Under the pieces are notes generated by a model that searched no databases, had not been told where the DNA came from, and worked only from the letters and a program-made list of their open reading frames with translations. A DNA stretch of 64,000 nucleotides from Streptococcus sanguinis (GTDB lineage: Bacteria; Bacillota; Bacilli; Lactobacillales; Streptococcaceae). Where the stretch lies: positions 33,322 through 97,321 of the forward strand of contig NZ_RJMV01000007.1 in the NCBI RefSeq assembly GCF_003943735.1, in the 5' to 3' direction. Below are positions 37,522-46,850 of this stretch, in pieces. The stretch's first letter is position 1. Each line of letters starts with the position of its first letter. Both the position numbers and the translations under genes were made by a program.

Positions 37522-38451
37522 TTAGGGCAGAGGATTCCCCGCGCTCTTGTATATCTTATACCAGTCAGCCCGAGAGAGCTCAATATCAAAAGCAGCCACC
37601 ATTGAGCGAATTCGCTGCGGATTCATGGAGCCAACAATCGGCTGCATTTGTGCCGGATGACGCAAAATCCAGGCCAGAACTAAGGCTTCAAAAGAAACTT
37701 GATAGTCTGATGCAAAGGCATGCAGAGTTTCTGTAAGCTGAGCATATTTAGGATGCTCCATAAAAAGTCCCTGGTTCAAGTCGACCTGAAATGGTGACCA
37801 AGGCTGAATCGTGATATGATGCAATCGACAATAGTCCAGTACACTACCATCCCGAACGATTGCCAAAGGATTGAGCATATTGGCATTGAGCCCAGCGTCC
37901 AGCATCGGAGTATGGGCTGGACCAAACTGTAGTTGGTTGGCAATCAAGGGCTGCTCCACACTCTTTTGCAGCAGCTCCATTTGATAAGGGTTTTGATTGC
38001 TGACTCCGAAATAGCGAACCTTCCCGGCTTGGTGCAGCTGTGAGAAAGCTTCAGCCACCTCTTCCGGCTCTACAAGAGCATCTGGCCGGTGCAGGAGGAG
38101 CACATCCAGATAGTCTGTCTGCAAACGCTCCAAGCTGCCTTCAACCGAGCTGATGATATAATCCTTAGCAAAGTCAAAATGGTAGTTGGTGTGAACATCC
38201 CGCAGTCCGCACTTGGACTGGATGAGAACTCGGTCCCGGGGAATCTTAGCCGAGCGAAGAGCCTGCGCAAACTTGGCTTCAGACTGGCCACCAGCATAAA
38301 CATCTGAGTGGTCAAAGAAATTAATTCCCACTTCTAATGCCGTTTCAAGAACGGAAACGACCTCTTCAGGAGCATGCTCTGCCAGACGCATGCAGCCCAA
38401 AACCAGCTGACTAGCTCCTTCCAGTTCATTTCCGACTGTCATATATTTCAT
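37522..38451 (-). CDS. Aldo/keto reductase
   Basis: A 309-residue AKR barrel of the YdhF type. Visible parts of the catalytic tetrad: Asp and Tyr in FFDHSDVYAGGQSE, Lys in RVLIQSKCGL, His in VLLLHRPDALVEPEE; the C-terminal cofactor segment is PIVGSMNPQRIRSMV. It reduces carbonyls with NADPH; substrate unknown. It begins 9 bp after bgaC, last in the PTS-galactosidase operon, so a sugar aldehyde or ketone from that pathway is likely. Confidence 0.9.
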   Translation of the reverse strand: MKYMTVGNELEGASQLVLGCMRLAEHAPEEVVSVLETALEVGINFFDHSDVYAGGQSEAKFAQALRSAKIPRDRVLIQSKCGLRDVHTNYHFDFAKDYIISSVEGSLERLQTDYLDVLLLHRPDALVEPEEVAEAFSQLHQAGKVRYFGVSNQNPYQMELLQKSVEQPLIANQLQFGPAHTPMLDAGLNANMLNPLAIVRDGSVLDYCRLHHITIQPWSPFQVDLNQGLFMEHPKYAQLTETLHAFASDYQVSFEALVLAWILRHPAQMQPIVGSMNPQRIRSMVAAFDIELSRADWYKIYKSAGNPLP

Positions 38452-38460
38452 CGCAACACC

Positions 38461-40239
38461 TCATTTCTTATAGACTGGATGGTCAAGCAAGGTCAACTCT
38501 TCAATCTTGACATTTTCTGTTTCAAAGACGATAAACTCATTCTTATCCTTGAGCAAGCCAGATGGCACATAGAGATAGTGAATCGGCCCTTCATTCCAGT
38601 AGCGGCCTAGGTTGAAGCCGTTAACCGAAATACAGCCCTTCCCATACTTAGAGCAATCGATGAAGGTATCAGCGATATCATCCAACTCCGCTTCAAAGCG
38701 ATAGAAGGTCGGTGCTTTGACTCTTTCCGGTGGAGCTGAGTAGCAGTCTAACTTGGCCAACATTTCCTTGTCAAACTTGAGCGCATAATGCTTCCAGCCC
38801 TTTCGGAACTGGTGGTTAATCATGATACCACCCTTGATTCCCTTGGATTGACTAGGTGCGCCCAACTTGTAACCATAGTTGACCCGCCCCATATTTTCCA
38901 CCAGCACATCAATCTGAATCCGCTCAGTATCAGCTGAGAAGAGCATCTCATCACCGATTTCTTCCCGATACTGGGTAGCTAGGTGCTCCTGATTGACATA
39001 GAAATGGCAGCGGTCATGAGTCTCCAATGCCTTGAGCCTTTCCTCATGGTATTGATTTTTGATATCGGAACGGTAGAGGATATAGCCATGATTCTGCCCA
39101 ATCTGCTCCATAGGCTGCGGATAATCCAGCAGAATTTCCTCTGTGATGTCCGCTGCAACATCCAGCAGATTTGCAGTCCCAAGCAGCGGAAAACTGCCAT
39201 AGGCCTTGGCCTGTCGGCTAATAGGCTCCATCTGCTCAAGCTCTGTAAAGACCTCATGGGTCACCCGCTGAACAGCGTAGTATTTCTCAGTCGGCTGCCC
39301 CCACTCAGTAATAGGTGCGTCAAAATCATAGGAGGTAATCTGCGGCAAATCCTTTGTCTTGCGGGCTGAACAGCCGCTGATAAAACCAAAATTGGTCCCA
39401 CCTCTCAGTAGAAAGAGGTTCATACTGCCCAGCTGCAGCATTTTTTTGACATCCTGGGCCAAATCTTCGGCTTCTCGCCGAACGATTTCCTCGCTCCAGC
39501 GGCTGAACCAACCATCCCAAAACTCGGTACACATAAGTGGCCATTTCTTGCCATAGCGCTCCATGAAAGCTCGCAGATTATCTGTATTTTCCTTAGGTTG
39601 GGAACCAAAATTCCCCGTCACAAAAATATCATCCTCAATCAAGGTTCCAGACTCCAAAGCCTCTATCCATGTCCCGTCAGAGGTAAAGAGGGGAACCGTA
39701 ACGCCACGTACCTTCATCATCTGCGCAATGCTGCGCATGTAGGCCTTGTCCTCGGCGTAAGAACCGTATTCATTTTCCACCTGCATCATGAGGATAGGGC
39801 CGCCCTGATCACTTTGATAGGGCAGAAGCTTGGGAAAGAGCCAGTCATAAAAATGACTGACCTTTTCCAGAAACAGCGGATGATTGACCCGCAGGCGCAT
39901 CGAAGGATATCTCAAGAGCCAGGCCGGCAGACCGCCAAAGTCAAACTCTGCACAGATATAAGGCGTCGGCCGGACAATGAGATAAAGCCCCATCTCCTCA
40001 ACCAACTTGAAGTATGCTTCAAAATCCAGCATGCCCTCTGCCTGAAACTGTCCTTCCTGAGGCTCATGCAATGCCCAAGGAATATAAGTTTCTACCGTAT
40101 TAAAGCCCAGAGCTTTGAGATTGTATAGGGTATCTCGCCACTGGTCTGGATGAAGCCGGAAATACTGAATAGCTCCCGATAAAATCTTAAAAGGCTTGCC
40201 ATCCAAGTAAAATTCTTCTTTAATTTCAAATTTTGCCAT
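38461..40239 (-). CDS. bgaC: Beta-galactosidase, glycoside hydrolase family 35
   Basis: A 592-residue intracellular GH35 enzyme without signal peptide. The N-terminal barrel has FYLDGKPFKILSGAIQYFRL and WRDTLYNLKALGFNTVETYI; the acid/base Glu is in MMQVENEYGSY and the nucleophile Glu in LMCTEFWDGWFSRW. Two beta-jellyroll domains follow, ending GFNLGRYWNEGP. The pneumococcal homologue BgaC hydrolyses beta-1,3-galactosides. It begins directly after the PTS IIC stop; as an intracellular enzyme it should act on the imported, perhaps phosphorylated, galactoside. Confidence 0.95.
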   Translation of the reverse strand: MAKFEIKEEFYLDGKPFKILSGAIQYFRLHPDQWRDTLYNLKALGFNTVETYIPWALHEPQEGQFQAEGMLDFEAYFKLVEEMGLYLIVRPTPYICAEFDFGGLPAWLLRYPSMRLRVNHPLFLEKVSHFYDWLFPKLLPYQSDQGGPILMMQVENEYGSYAEDKAYMRSIAQMMKVRGVTVPLFTSDGTWIEALESGTLIEDDIFVTGNFGSQPKENTDNLRAFMERYGKKWPLMCTEFWDGWFSRWSEEIVRREAEDLAQDVKKMLQLGSMNLFLLRGGTNFGFISGCSARKTKDLPQITSYDFDAPITEWGQPTEKYYAVQRVTHEVFTELEQMEPISRQAKAYGSFPLLGTANLLDVAADITEEILLDYPQPMEQIGQNHGYILYRSDIKNQYHEERLKALETHDRCHFYVNQEHLATQYREEIGDEMLFSADTERIQIDVLVENMGRVNYGYKLGAPSQSKGIKGGIMINHQFRKGWKHYALKFDKEMLAKLDCYSAPPERVKAPTFYRFEAELDDIADTFIDCSKYGKGCISVNGFNLGRYWNEGPIHYLYVPSGLLKDKNEFIVFETENVKIEELTLLDHPVYKK

Positions 40240-41601
40240 TTATCCAAGCTCCTCCTGTTTATCTGCCATCTTGACAAAGGGCAGATATATAGCGGTTGAA
40301 ATAGCGATATTAACCAGCGAAAGAATAATTGCCCGCCAGTCGAAGGCTGTCGCAAAGAAACCGTAGAGAATCGGCGGCATTACCCAAGTAACGTTTTGAG
40401 TAACCGGCGCAACCAAGCCCATAGAGGTTGCAAAGTAGGCTACTGTTACCATGACCATTGGCGTCAGTACGTATGGAATAAACATAATTGGATTCAAAAC
40501 GATTGGCAGACCGTACATGACTGGCTCACCGATGTTGAAGACCATTGGGAAAATTCCCAATTTGGCCACTTCGCGATAGTGCTTGTTCCGAGATTGCCAG
40601 AGAATGGCAATGGCAACCCCAATCGCATCAAACCAGACAAAAGCACCGAAAGAATTATCCGTCCACATGTAAGGAATCGCATGCCCAGCCTGATAAGCTT
40701 CTAGATTGGCTAGCATGGTCACACCAAAGAGACTGGCCATAACCGGCGCCAGCACATTACCACCGTGCAGTCCGAAGAACCAGAAAATCTTATTGAGAAA
40801 GACAATGAGCAGCACAGCCCAGAAGCTTTGAGACAAGCTGAGAAGCGGTGCCTGAAGAATCTTGTAAATCCAGTCAATCAACAGCTCGCCTGTCACCAGA
40901 TTAAAGAGGTAGGTTGCAATCCCCACGACATACATGGCAATCGCAGCCGGAATGATAGACAGGAAGGGCTTCATGATAGCTGGCGGAACAGAATCTGGAA
41001 GTTTGATAGTCCAGTTACGATTCATGACCTTACAAAAGATGATAACAGATACAAAACCAATCAGAATGGCAGTAAAGTAACCACGCGCACTGATTTGGTC
41101 ACCTGGAATGACACTGTTAATCGTCACAGACAGGTTACTGCCGTCAAGTTTTAGCTCTGGAAGTTTTGAAATCGCCTTGCTCAGCCCTGGTGTTTTGCCA
41201 GCCAACTCAAAGGTTTTAGTAACTGATCCACCAATGGTAATGATATAGGAAGCAACAGCTACCAGACCGGCAGACACCTTATCAGTATTGTAAATCTTAG
41301 CGATATTGACTCCGAAGGTAAAGAGGAACAAGAGGGTAACGATAGGAATACTGCCCTTAAATACCAGCCAGTTAATATCAATCAGCCACTGGAAGGTAGA
41401 GGAAATCCAGGTCCAGCCGAACTGTCCTGGCAAGTCAGATAGAAAGGCATTGACCATGAGGGCGAAAGAGCCCGTCATAATCACAGGCATGGTTCCAATA
41501 AAGGAATCCCGCAGGGCAACCAGAAATTTTTGGTTGCCGATTTTATTGGCAATAGGCATGAGACGCGCTTGCCATTTATCAACCAAACTACTCATCTGCA
41601 T
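40240..41601 (-). CDS. PTS permease, EIIC, lactose/cellobiose family
   Basis: A 453-residue EIIC with about ten membrane helices: N-terminal KFLVALRDSFIGTMPVIMTG, FWFFGLHGGNVLAPVMASL in the middle, and NIGEPVMYGLPIVLNPIMFI (GEP substrate motif). Ends immediately before bgaC (stop and ATG abut), so the imported sugar is very probably the BgaC substrate, a beta-galactoside disaccharide such as galacto-N-biose or lacto-N-biose. Confidence 0.93.
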   Translation of the reverse strand: MQMSSLVDKWQARLMPIANKIGNQKFLVALRDSFIGTMPVIMTGSFALMVNAFLSDLPGQFGWTWISSTFQWLIDINWLVFKGSIPIVTLLFLFTFGVNIAKIYNTDKVSAGLVAVASYIITIGGSVTKTFELAGKTPGLSKAISKLPELKLDGSNLSVTINSVIPGDQISARGYFTAILIGFVSVIIFCKVMNRNWTIKLPDSVPPAIMKPFLSIIPAAIAMYVVGIATYLFNLVTGELLIDWIYKILQAPLLSLSQSFWAVLLIVFLNKIFWFFGLHGGNVLAPVMASLFGVTMLANLEAYQAGHAIPYMWTDNSFGAFVWFDAIGVAIAILWQSRNKHYREVAKLGIFPMVFNIGEPVMYGLPIVLNPIMFIPYVLTPMVMVTVAYFATSMGLVAPVTQNVTWVMPPILYGFFATAFDWRAIILSLVNIAISTAIYLPFVKMADKQEELG

Positions 41602-41606
41602 TTCTC

Positions 41607-41924
41607 CTATTCATCAAATTTTTTATGCAAATCAACAATCTCCTTTGCCAAATCAACAAAGGCGATACTGGTCATGAGATGATCCTGCCCATGCACCATA
41701 AATAAACTAAGTTCTGTCTTTTCTCCTTGTGCCTCCTTGCTCAGCATTTCAGCCTGAGCGTGATGGGCTTGCAACAGGGCCTTCTGAGCCTGACTCAGTC
41801 TCTCCTGAGCTCGGTCAAAGTCCTGCTTTTTAGCTGCTGCAATGGCTTCGATAGCACAAGACTTGGCCTCTCCGCCATACATAATAAGGGTCATAGCGAC
41901 CTCTAAGGAATCTTTATTCTCCAT
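41607..41924 (-). CDS. PTS EIIA, lactose/cellobiose family
   Basis: A 105-residue helical IIA with the active histidine motif LFMVHGQDHLMTSIAF and an Ala/Gln-rich helical bundle. Takes phosphate from HPr and hands it to the IIB encoded 8 bp upstream. Only 5 bp separate it from IIC. Confidence 0.92.
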   Translation of the reverse strand: MENKDSLEVAMTLIMYGGEAKSCAIEAIAAAKKQDFDRAQERLSQAQKALLQAHHAQAEMLSKEAQGEKTELSLFMVHGQDHLMTSIAFVDLAKEIVDLHKKFDE

Positions 41925-41932
41925 AAGAGTAC

Positions 41933-42250
41933 CTACTTCATGAGCGACTCTGCCAGATCCAGGACCTTATCCCCCTTCATCATTCCATAGTCCGTCATAG
42001 GAATGACATCAACCGGAATGCCTTTTGAAGCTAGTTTATCCTGTAAATTCTCCAGTAGATAGCGGACCTGAGGCCCCAGCAACAGGACATCAACCTTTTT
42101 CTCGCTTAGATAGTCTTCAGCTTCTGACACTGGTACCGCAAATATCGTCGCAGCCAAGCCTCGCTCCTCTGCAGCTTTCTGCATTTTATTGACCATGAGA
42201 CTGGTGCTCATCCCAGCCGCACAGACTAACATAATCTGTTTTGTTTCCAT
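41933..42250 (-). CDS. PTS EIIB, lactose/cellobiose family
   Basis: A 105-residue IIB with the phosphocysteine at residue 10 in MLVCAAGMSTSLMVNKM. First gene of the IIB-IIA-IIC-bgaC-AKR operon. Of two in-frame ATGs the one at 42248-42250 is chosen because AAAGGAGG lies seven bases upstream; the other ATG touches that site. Confidence 0.93.
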   Translation of the reverse strand: METKQIMLVCAAGMSTSLMVNKMQKAAEERGLAATIFAVPVSEAEDYLSEKKVDVLLLGPQVRYLLENLQDKLASKGIPVDVIPMTDYGMMKGDKVLDLAESLMK

Positions 42251-42369
42251 CGGCATCCTCCTTTATGAATCTGACCTAGCCTGAAACAACGCCCAGCATT
42301 TATTTTTAATATATAAACAAAAATCCAAAAACAGAATATTTTTCACTATGTTATTAATATTCTATAAAT

Positions 42370-42436
42370 ATTATAACTATTTTTCTGTACTATGTCAACG
42401 CTTACATTTGAGATTTCTAGCTTTTTTTGATAGTAT
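42370..42436. promoter_or_regulatory. Divergent promoters with a cre site over the operon -35
   Basis: Minus strand (PTS-bgaC operon): TTGACA (42393-42398), 17 bp, TATAAT (42370-42375). Plus strand (ROK gene): TTGAGA (42408-42413), 17 bp, TAGTAT (42431-42436). TGTAAGCGTTGACA on the minus strand (42393-42406) matches every position of the cre consensus TGWNANCGNTNWCA and contains the operon -35, so CcpA should block polymerase directly. AT-rich partial repeats at 42350-42375 could hold the ROK operator. Confidence 0.85.
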
Positions 42437-42454
42437 AGCAGCAGAGGAAACAAG

Positions 42455-43651
42455 ATGACACGAACTAGAAAACAAAACGAGCTAAGGGCAACTGTCCTGG
42501 ATCAGCTCTATGCCAAACGACCGATTTCTCGGATTGACATTTCAAAAGAAACTCAGATTACACCAGCCACGACTGGCAGTATCATCAATGAACTGATCAA
42601 GGAAGGCTTGGTGCTGGAACTGGGCGAGCTCAATGATGAGAGCGTAGGCCGCAAGAAAACCCTGCTGGATATTGCACCTCATAGCCGCTACTATCTGGGT
42701 TTTGAGATTTCTGAAAAACAGCTGGCCATGGTCATCGCTGACAATACCGGTGAGATTGTAGAAAGCAATATTCGGACTTATCAGATCGAGGTGACAGGCG
42801 GGCCGTCTGACCAGGAAATCATCCGGCTGATTCAAGAGTTTCTGAAAAAGAACAGCAAATACTCCATCTCAGCAATTGCCCTCGGGCTGCCGGGGCATGT
42901 GAATCTCTCTGAGAGTGATTTTATCATTTCTAAAAATCCCCACTGGGGACAGATTAACCTGCAGACTATTCAAGAAGCCTTTGACCTTCCTGTCTACTTT
43001 GCCAATAAGTCCCACTGTTTGACAATGGCTGAACGCCTCTTTAGCTATCATCCTACAGACAGGAATTTTATCGTCTATCATGTCGCCAGAGGTATTCATT
43101 GCTCCTACATGTACAAGGGCAGCATTTACAGTCAGGATAATTATCTTATCGGGGAGGTAGGGCATACCGTCATCAATCCTGAAGGCGAGCGCTGTCCTTG
43201 CGGCAAACACGGATGCCTGCAGGTCTATGCCAGCGAGAGTGCTCTGATTGATAAAGCAGCTATCCTGTATCAGGCTTCCCAGACCTCACTCTTAAAGACC
43301 CTTGTAGAGGACGTCAATGACATTGATTTGACAAGTCTGATGACCGCCTATCGCTTAGGAGACTTGGGCAGCATTGAGTTGATTCATACTGCCTGCCGCT
43401 ACCTGGCCATTTCCATTTCCAACCTCTGCCAGCTTATTGATAGCGAAAGGATTTATCTAGACGGCCAGCTCTTCTCTTATCCGGTGATTGCCGAGCAGGT
43501 TCTGGCTCAGTTAGAGCAGGAAGTACCTCTCTTTCCAAAACAAAAACAAGCAGAGATTGTTATTATCCCCTACTCTAAATACAGCATTGCCCGCTCTGCA
43601 GTCAGCCTCTGTGTCTATCATGAATTTTTAGATAAAAAAGGAAACCTATAA
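42455..43651 (+). CDS. ROK-family transcriptional regulator
   Basis: A 398-residue XylR/NagC-type ROK repressor: N-terminal winged helix (ISRIDISKETQITPATTGSI, then INELIKEGLVLE), then a sugar-kinase-like domain with GRKKTLLDIAPHSRYYLGFE, ALGLPGHVNL, and the ROK zinc motif GHTVINPEGERCPCGKHGCL. The conserved cysteines bind zinc. It is divergent from the PTS-bgaC operon and most likely represses it until its sugar is present. Confidence 0.92.
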   Translation: MTRTRKQNELRATVLDQLYAKRPISRIDISKETQITPATTGSIINELIKEGLVLELGELNDESVGRKKTLLDIAPHSRYYLGFEISEKQLAMVIADNTGEIVESNIRTYQIEVTGGPSDQEIIRLIQEFLKKNSKYSISAIALGLPGHVNLSESDFIISKNPHWGQINLQTIQEAFDLPVYFANKSHCLTMAERLFSYHPTDRNFIVYHVARGIHCSYMYKGSIYSQDNYLIGEVGHTVINPEGERCPCGKHGCLQVYASESALIDKAAILYQASQTSLLKTLVEDVNDIDLTSLMTAYRLGDLGSIELIHTACRYLAISISNLCQLIDSERIYLDGQLFSYPVIAEQVLAQLEQEVPLFPKQKQAEIVIIPYSKYSIARSAVSLCVYHEFLDKKGNL

Positions 43652-43652
43652 A

Positions 43653-43683
43653 GGCCGAGACAAGAATCTCGGTCTTTTTTTTT
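43653..43683 (+). terminator. Terminator after the ROK gene
   Basis: Stem GCCGAGA / TCTCGGT followed by nine T. Confidence 0.9.
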
Positions 43684-43733
43684 ACAAAAAAAGAGACAGG
43701 CTTTCTAGGAGCTTACCCCTAAAAGCCTGTCTC
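43684..43733 (-). terminator. Terminator after the TIM-barrel gene
   Basis: Minus strand perfect stem GAGACAGGCTTT / AAAGCCTGTCTC (43693-43733) followed by TTTTTTTG. Confidence 0.9.
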
Positions 43734-43739
43734 ATTTTA

Positions 43740-44636
43740 CTATCTATTAATCGAGCGTGAAATCATAGAAATGGTGTGGCGCTGCCCTCTGAGAGCCTTG
43801 CTCATGGCAAAGATATTTTCAACCGGAGCCAGACAGCCGTAGCCTGAATCTCCGATATGCTGGATATCTACACCGCAGATTTTGTTGCGGATAGCCATTT
43901 GCTTGACAATATCCTCATCAGCACTCTCCTGACTGGTACCGATAGCACTCATAACCAGAGCCCCTTTTTGATGGGCCAGCCGGACAATCTGCTTCAAGTC
44001 CTGCTCATCAAAGCCTGGCACACTGCCGACTGCCGGTGCTAGGACAATATCGACACCTGCTTCGATAAATTGAGCGATTGCTTCTAGGTCTGCTACCGGC
44101 TCATCCACACCTGAAGCATGCATTTTACCCGCAATCAGCAGGCCTGAAAAATTCTCCTTGACCACTCGAATGGTGTCGATAATGGCCTGATTGGTGACAC
44201 CAGTCCCTGGATTACCTGTCAGACAGATAAAGTCAACGCCCAGCTCTTCTGCTCGCTGAATGGTCGCTAGACTAGCCTGACGCCCCTCATCGATGATCAG
44301 GCGTTCTCCTGCCATCTGGGCCTGACTGTCCACCGGCTCTAGATTGATACCGATAGGACGACCCACCAAGCGGTGTAGCTCCTCAACAAAATCTTCCTTG
44401 GCGTCCAGACCAGCCACAAAAGGCTGGAAGATATCAATCCCATTCAGCAGAATCAAGTCAGCACCAAAAGACCGAGCAATCTCTGCATTGGTCACATCAC
44501 CGATATAAGATTCTTTAAAAGCTACGTTTTCAGACAGGATAACGCGGCCCTCACTAGCCTTGATGCTCTGTTTCAGCTCCGGCGCAGTCATATTTAAAAT
44601 TTCTGAAGCATTTGAACTAATGAATCGTTTTACCAT
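43740..44636 (-). CDS. TIM-barrel-like protein, PEP-phosphonomutase-like, function unknown
   Basis: A 298-residue soluble protein with repeated beta-alpha units ending in glycine or acidic residues: GRVILSENVAFKESYIGDVT, FGADLILLNGIDIF, GRPIGINLEPVD, VDFICLTGNPGTGVTN, GLLIAGKMHASGVDEP, VDIVLAPAVGSVPGF, GALVMSAIGTSQESADE, VDIQHIGDSGYGCLAP. The pattern is a TIM barrel with phosphate-binding glycine loops; streptococcal relatives are often labelled PEP phosphonomutase without proof, and I do not know its reaction. A cre-controlled promoter and the adjoining bgaC locus point to sugar metabolism. Confidence 0.75.
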   Translation of the reverse strand: MVKRFISSNASEILNMTAPELKQSIKASEGRVILSENVAFKESYIGDVTNAEIARSFGADLILLNGIDIFQPFVAGLDAKEDFVEELHRLVGRPIGINLEPVDSQAQMAGERLIIDEGRQASLATIQRAEELGVDFICLTGNPGTGVTNQAIIDTIRVVKENFSGLLIAGKMHASGVDEPVADLEAIAQFIEAGVDIVLAPAVGSVPGFDEQDLKQIVRLAHQKGALVMSAIGTSQESADEDIVKQMAIRNKICGVDIQHIGDSGYGCLAPVENIFAMSKALRGQRHTISMISRSINR

Positions 44637-44725
44637 AAGAACATCTCTTTTCTTTATTATTCATTAATAAACACTTTGAAATCTATTCTATTTGGATTTT
44701 TTGTTTGTTTTTTGTTATCAACTAC

Positions 44726-44762
44726 AGTATAGCACAAGCTAATAAAAATGTAAACGCTTTAT
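44726..44762 (-). promoter_or_regulatory. Promoter with cre-like site, TIM-barrel gene
   Basis: Minus strand TTTACA (44749-44754), 17 bp, extended -10 TGCTATACT (TATACT at 44726-44731). Plus strand TGTAAACGCTTTAT (44749-44762) differs from the cre consensus only at its last two bases and covers the -35. Confidence 0.75.
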
Positions 44763-44769
44763 ATTTTCT

Positions 44770-44812
44770 TTGATAAAATAGTCTGCTTTCACAAACAAAA
44801 GCAGACTATTGA
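44770..44812 (-). terminator. Terminator after pepO
   Basis: Perfect 13-bp stem AATAGTCTGCTTT / AAAGCAGACTATT (44777-44810), with TTTATC following on the minus strand. Confidence 0.9.
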
Positions 44813-44868
44813 AATGAACTCGATTATTTTTGATTTGAGCAAGATTCGATAAGCGTCTTATCTCGACA

Positions 44869-46761
44869 TCACCAGATGACCACCCGCTCTTCTGGACTCC
44901 GCCACATCCCGTCTCCCTCTTGGACATCAAAGGTTGTAAAGAAGTCGTCAAAGTTTGGCAGCTGGACATTGGTCCGAAGCTTAGCCGGTGCATGGACATC
45001 GACACTCGCCAAGAGCTTCATATATTCCTCCCGACCCTTCATCCGCCAGATGCGGGCAAAGTTGGTAAAGAATTCCTCAGCAGAGAAATCCGCTTCTTTC
45101 TTGGCCGCTTCTAGAGCTGCTGCAATGCCGCCCAGATCTGCGACGTTTTCTGAAACGGTCAGCTTACCATTGACCTTAGCACCATAGGAATCCTGTCCTT
45201 CGAACTGGTCAATGACCTTTTGAGTCCGCTCGGTAAAGGCTTGGTAGTCATGCTCCGTCCACCAATTATTAAGGCTACCATTTTCATCAAAGGAAGCGCC
45301 ATTGGTATCAAAAGCATGAGAAATCTCATGGGCGATGACCGCTCCGATACCACCGTAATTGGCTGATGAGGATTGGTGCAGATCATAGAAAGGCGCCTGC
45401 AGGATAGCCGCTGGAAAGACGATCAGATTCTTCTGCGGATTATAGTAGGCATTGACCATGTGGGCTGGCATTCCCCATTCCTTGTAGTCCACTGGTTGAT
45501 TCCACTTGCTCCAGCTGTAAGCAATATCAATCTGGCTCAGCTTCTGAGCATTTTCAAAGAGAGTCAGCTTTTCATCCACGACCTTGCGGGAATAACGTTC
45601 AGGCAGCTCGTCAGGATAGCCAATATAAGGCTTGATGACATTGAGTTTGACAATAGCCTTGTCCCGAGTTTCTGGTGTCAGCCAGTCATTCTGGGCCAGG
45701 CGATTTTTATAAACTTCAATCATCGTTGCCACTTTCTGCTCCACATCAGCCTTGGCTTCTGGAGAGAACTTCTGACCGGCATACCAGAGACCAACAGCTT
45801 GATTAAAGGGACCTTGGGCCAGATAAAATGCCGCTTTTTTCTTGTCTTGAGCCTGAGGAGTCCCTGATAGAGCACGATGATAAGCTCCTGCCAAGACACG
45901 GATGTCATCCGTTAGATAAGGTGTCGTATTGCGAACTGCAGAGAGAATCAGCAGAGCATGGAGTTTATCCCAGTTAGCGGCTGTATAAATATCCTTAGCT
46001 GCCTGCCAAAAACGCTCTTCTGGCACAATGACTTGGTCGGGTTCTTGACCAATCAACTTGGTAAAAATATCCGCCATAGGCAACTCTGGTACCAAGGCTT
46101 TGAAATCTTCCCACTGATAAGGATGGTAGAGTTTCGCATACTCAGAGCTCTCTTCACTAGACAGAACATACTGAGCAAAGACAGCATCTAGCTCCAAGAC
46201 CTTATCCAAAAGAACCTTGATTTCCTCTTTAGCAAAATCAAATTTTGCCAGCAAATCTTCCTGAGCCTTGCGCCATTTTTCAAGCAGGTCATCCTTCTGC
46301 GGATGGTCCTCCGCGTAGTAGGTCGTATCAGGCAAAATCGTTCCCGGTCCGTCAGCCCAGAGGACATTGATACGAGCATCCATAAAGTCAGGCGCCACAC
46401 CAAAAGGAAAATAAGTCGGCTTACCAGCCAGTTCAAAATCTGCAATCTTAGAAGCATAGTCTTCAAAAGATGTTAGGTTGCGAATTTCATCAATGTAAGC
46501 ACGCGCAGGCTCAATGCCAGCCGCTTCCCGCTTGTCATAATCCGCTGCTAGGCGATGGTAAGCAACAAAGTTCTGCAGAATGATATCTTCTGGCACTCCA
46601 TCGCCAGCCAACCATTTGTCTGTCGTGGCGAGCATAAGATCTTCAATCTCATCTGCCAGATCCATGAAGCCGCCCGTCACTGGCTTATCATCAGGAATGA
46701 CCGCCGTCTTGGCCCACTCACCATTAACTGCATCGTAGAAATCATCTTGTAGTCGTGTCAT
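44869..46761 (-). CDS. pepO: Neutral endopeptidase PepO (M13)
   Basis: A 630-residue M13 metalloendopeptidase. Zinc motif HExxH in GAVIAHEISHAFD, third ligand in SENVADLGGIAAAL, substrate-binding NAYYNPQKNLIVFPAAIL and a C-terminal VVIW end. No signal peptide, as in other streptococcal PepO, although some are found at the surface and bind host proteins. The start at 46759-46761 (MTRLQDDFY) is the family start; the ribosome site is a weak AGAAGAAG. Divergent from the manganese transporter operon, the same arrangement as in related oral streptococci. Confidence 0.95.
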   Translation of the reverse strand: MTRLQDDFYDAVNGEWAKTAVIPDDKPVTGGFMDLADEIEDLMLATTDKWLAGDGVPEDIILQNFVAYHRLAADYDKREAAGIEPARAYIDEIRNLTSFEDYASKIADFELAGKPTYFPFGVAPDFMDARINVLWADGPGTILPDTTYYAEDHPQKDDLLEKWRKAQEDLLAKFDFAKEEIKVLLDKVLELDAVFAQYVLSSEESSEYAKLYHPYQWEDFKALVPELPMADIFTKLIGQEPDQVIVPEERFWQAAKDIYTAANWDKLHALLILSAVRNTTPYLTDDIRVLAGAYHRALSGTPQAQDKKKAAFYLAQGPFNQAVGLWYAGQKFSPEAKADVEQKVATMIEVYKNRLAQNDWLTPETRDKAIVKLNVIKPYIGYPDELPERYSRKVVDEKLTLFENAQKLSQIDIAYSWSKWNQPVDYKEWGMPAHMVNAYYNPQKNLIVFPAAILQAPFYDLHQSSSANYGGIGAVIAHEISHAFDTNGASFDENGSLNNWWTEHDYQAFTERTQKVIDQFEGQDSYGAKVNGKLTVSENVADLGGIAAALEAAKKEADFSAEEFFTNFARIWRMKGREEYMKLLASVDVHAPAKLRTNVQLPNFDDFFTTFDVQEGDGMWRSPEERVVIW

Positions 46762-46850
46762 CTTCTTCTCGCTTTCATGCTTTTGATATAACCTTATCAA
46801 AATCTACTTGTTTTTTCAAACGTTTCTTATATTAATTTTAGAAATTTATT

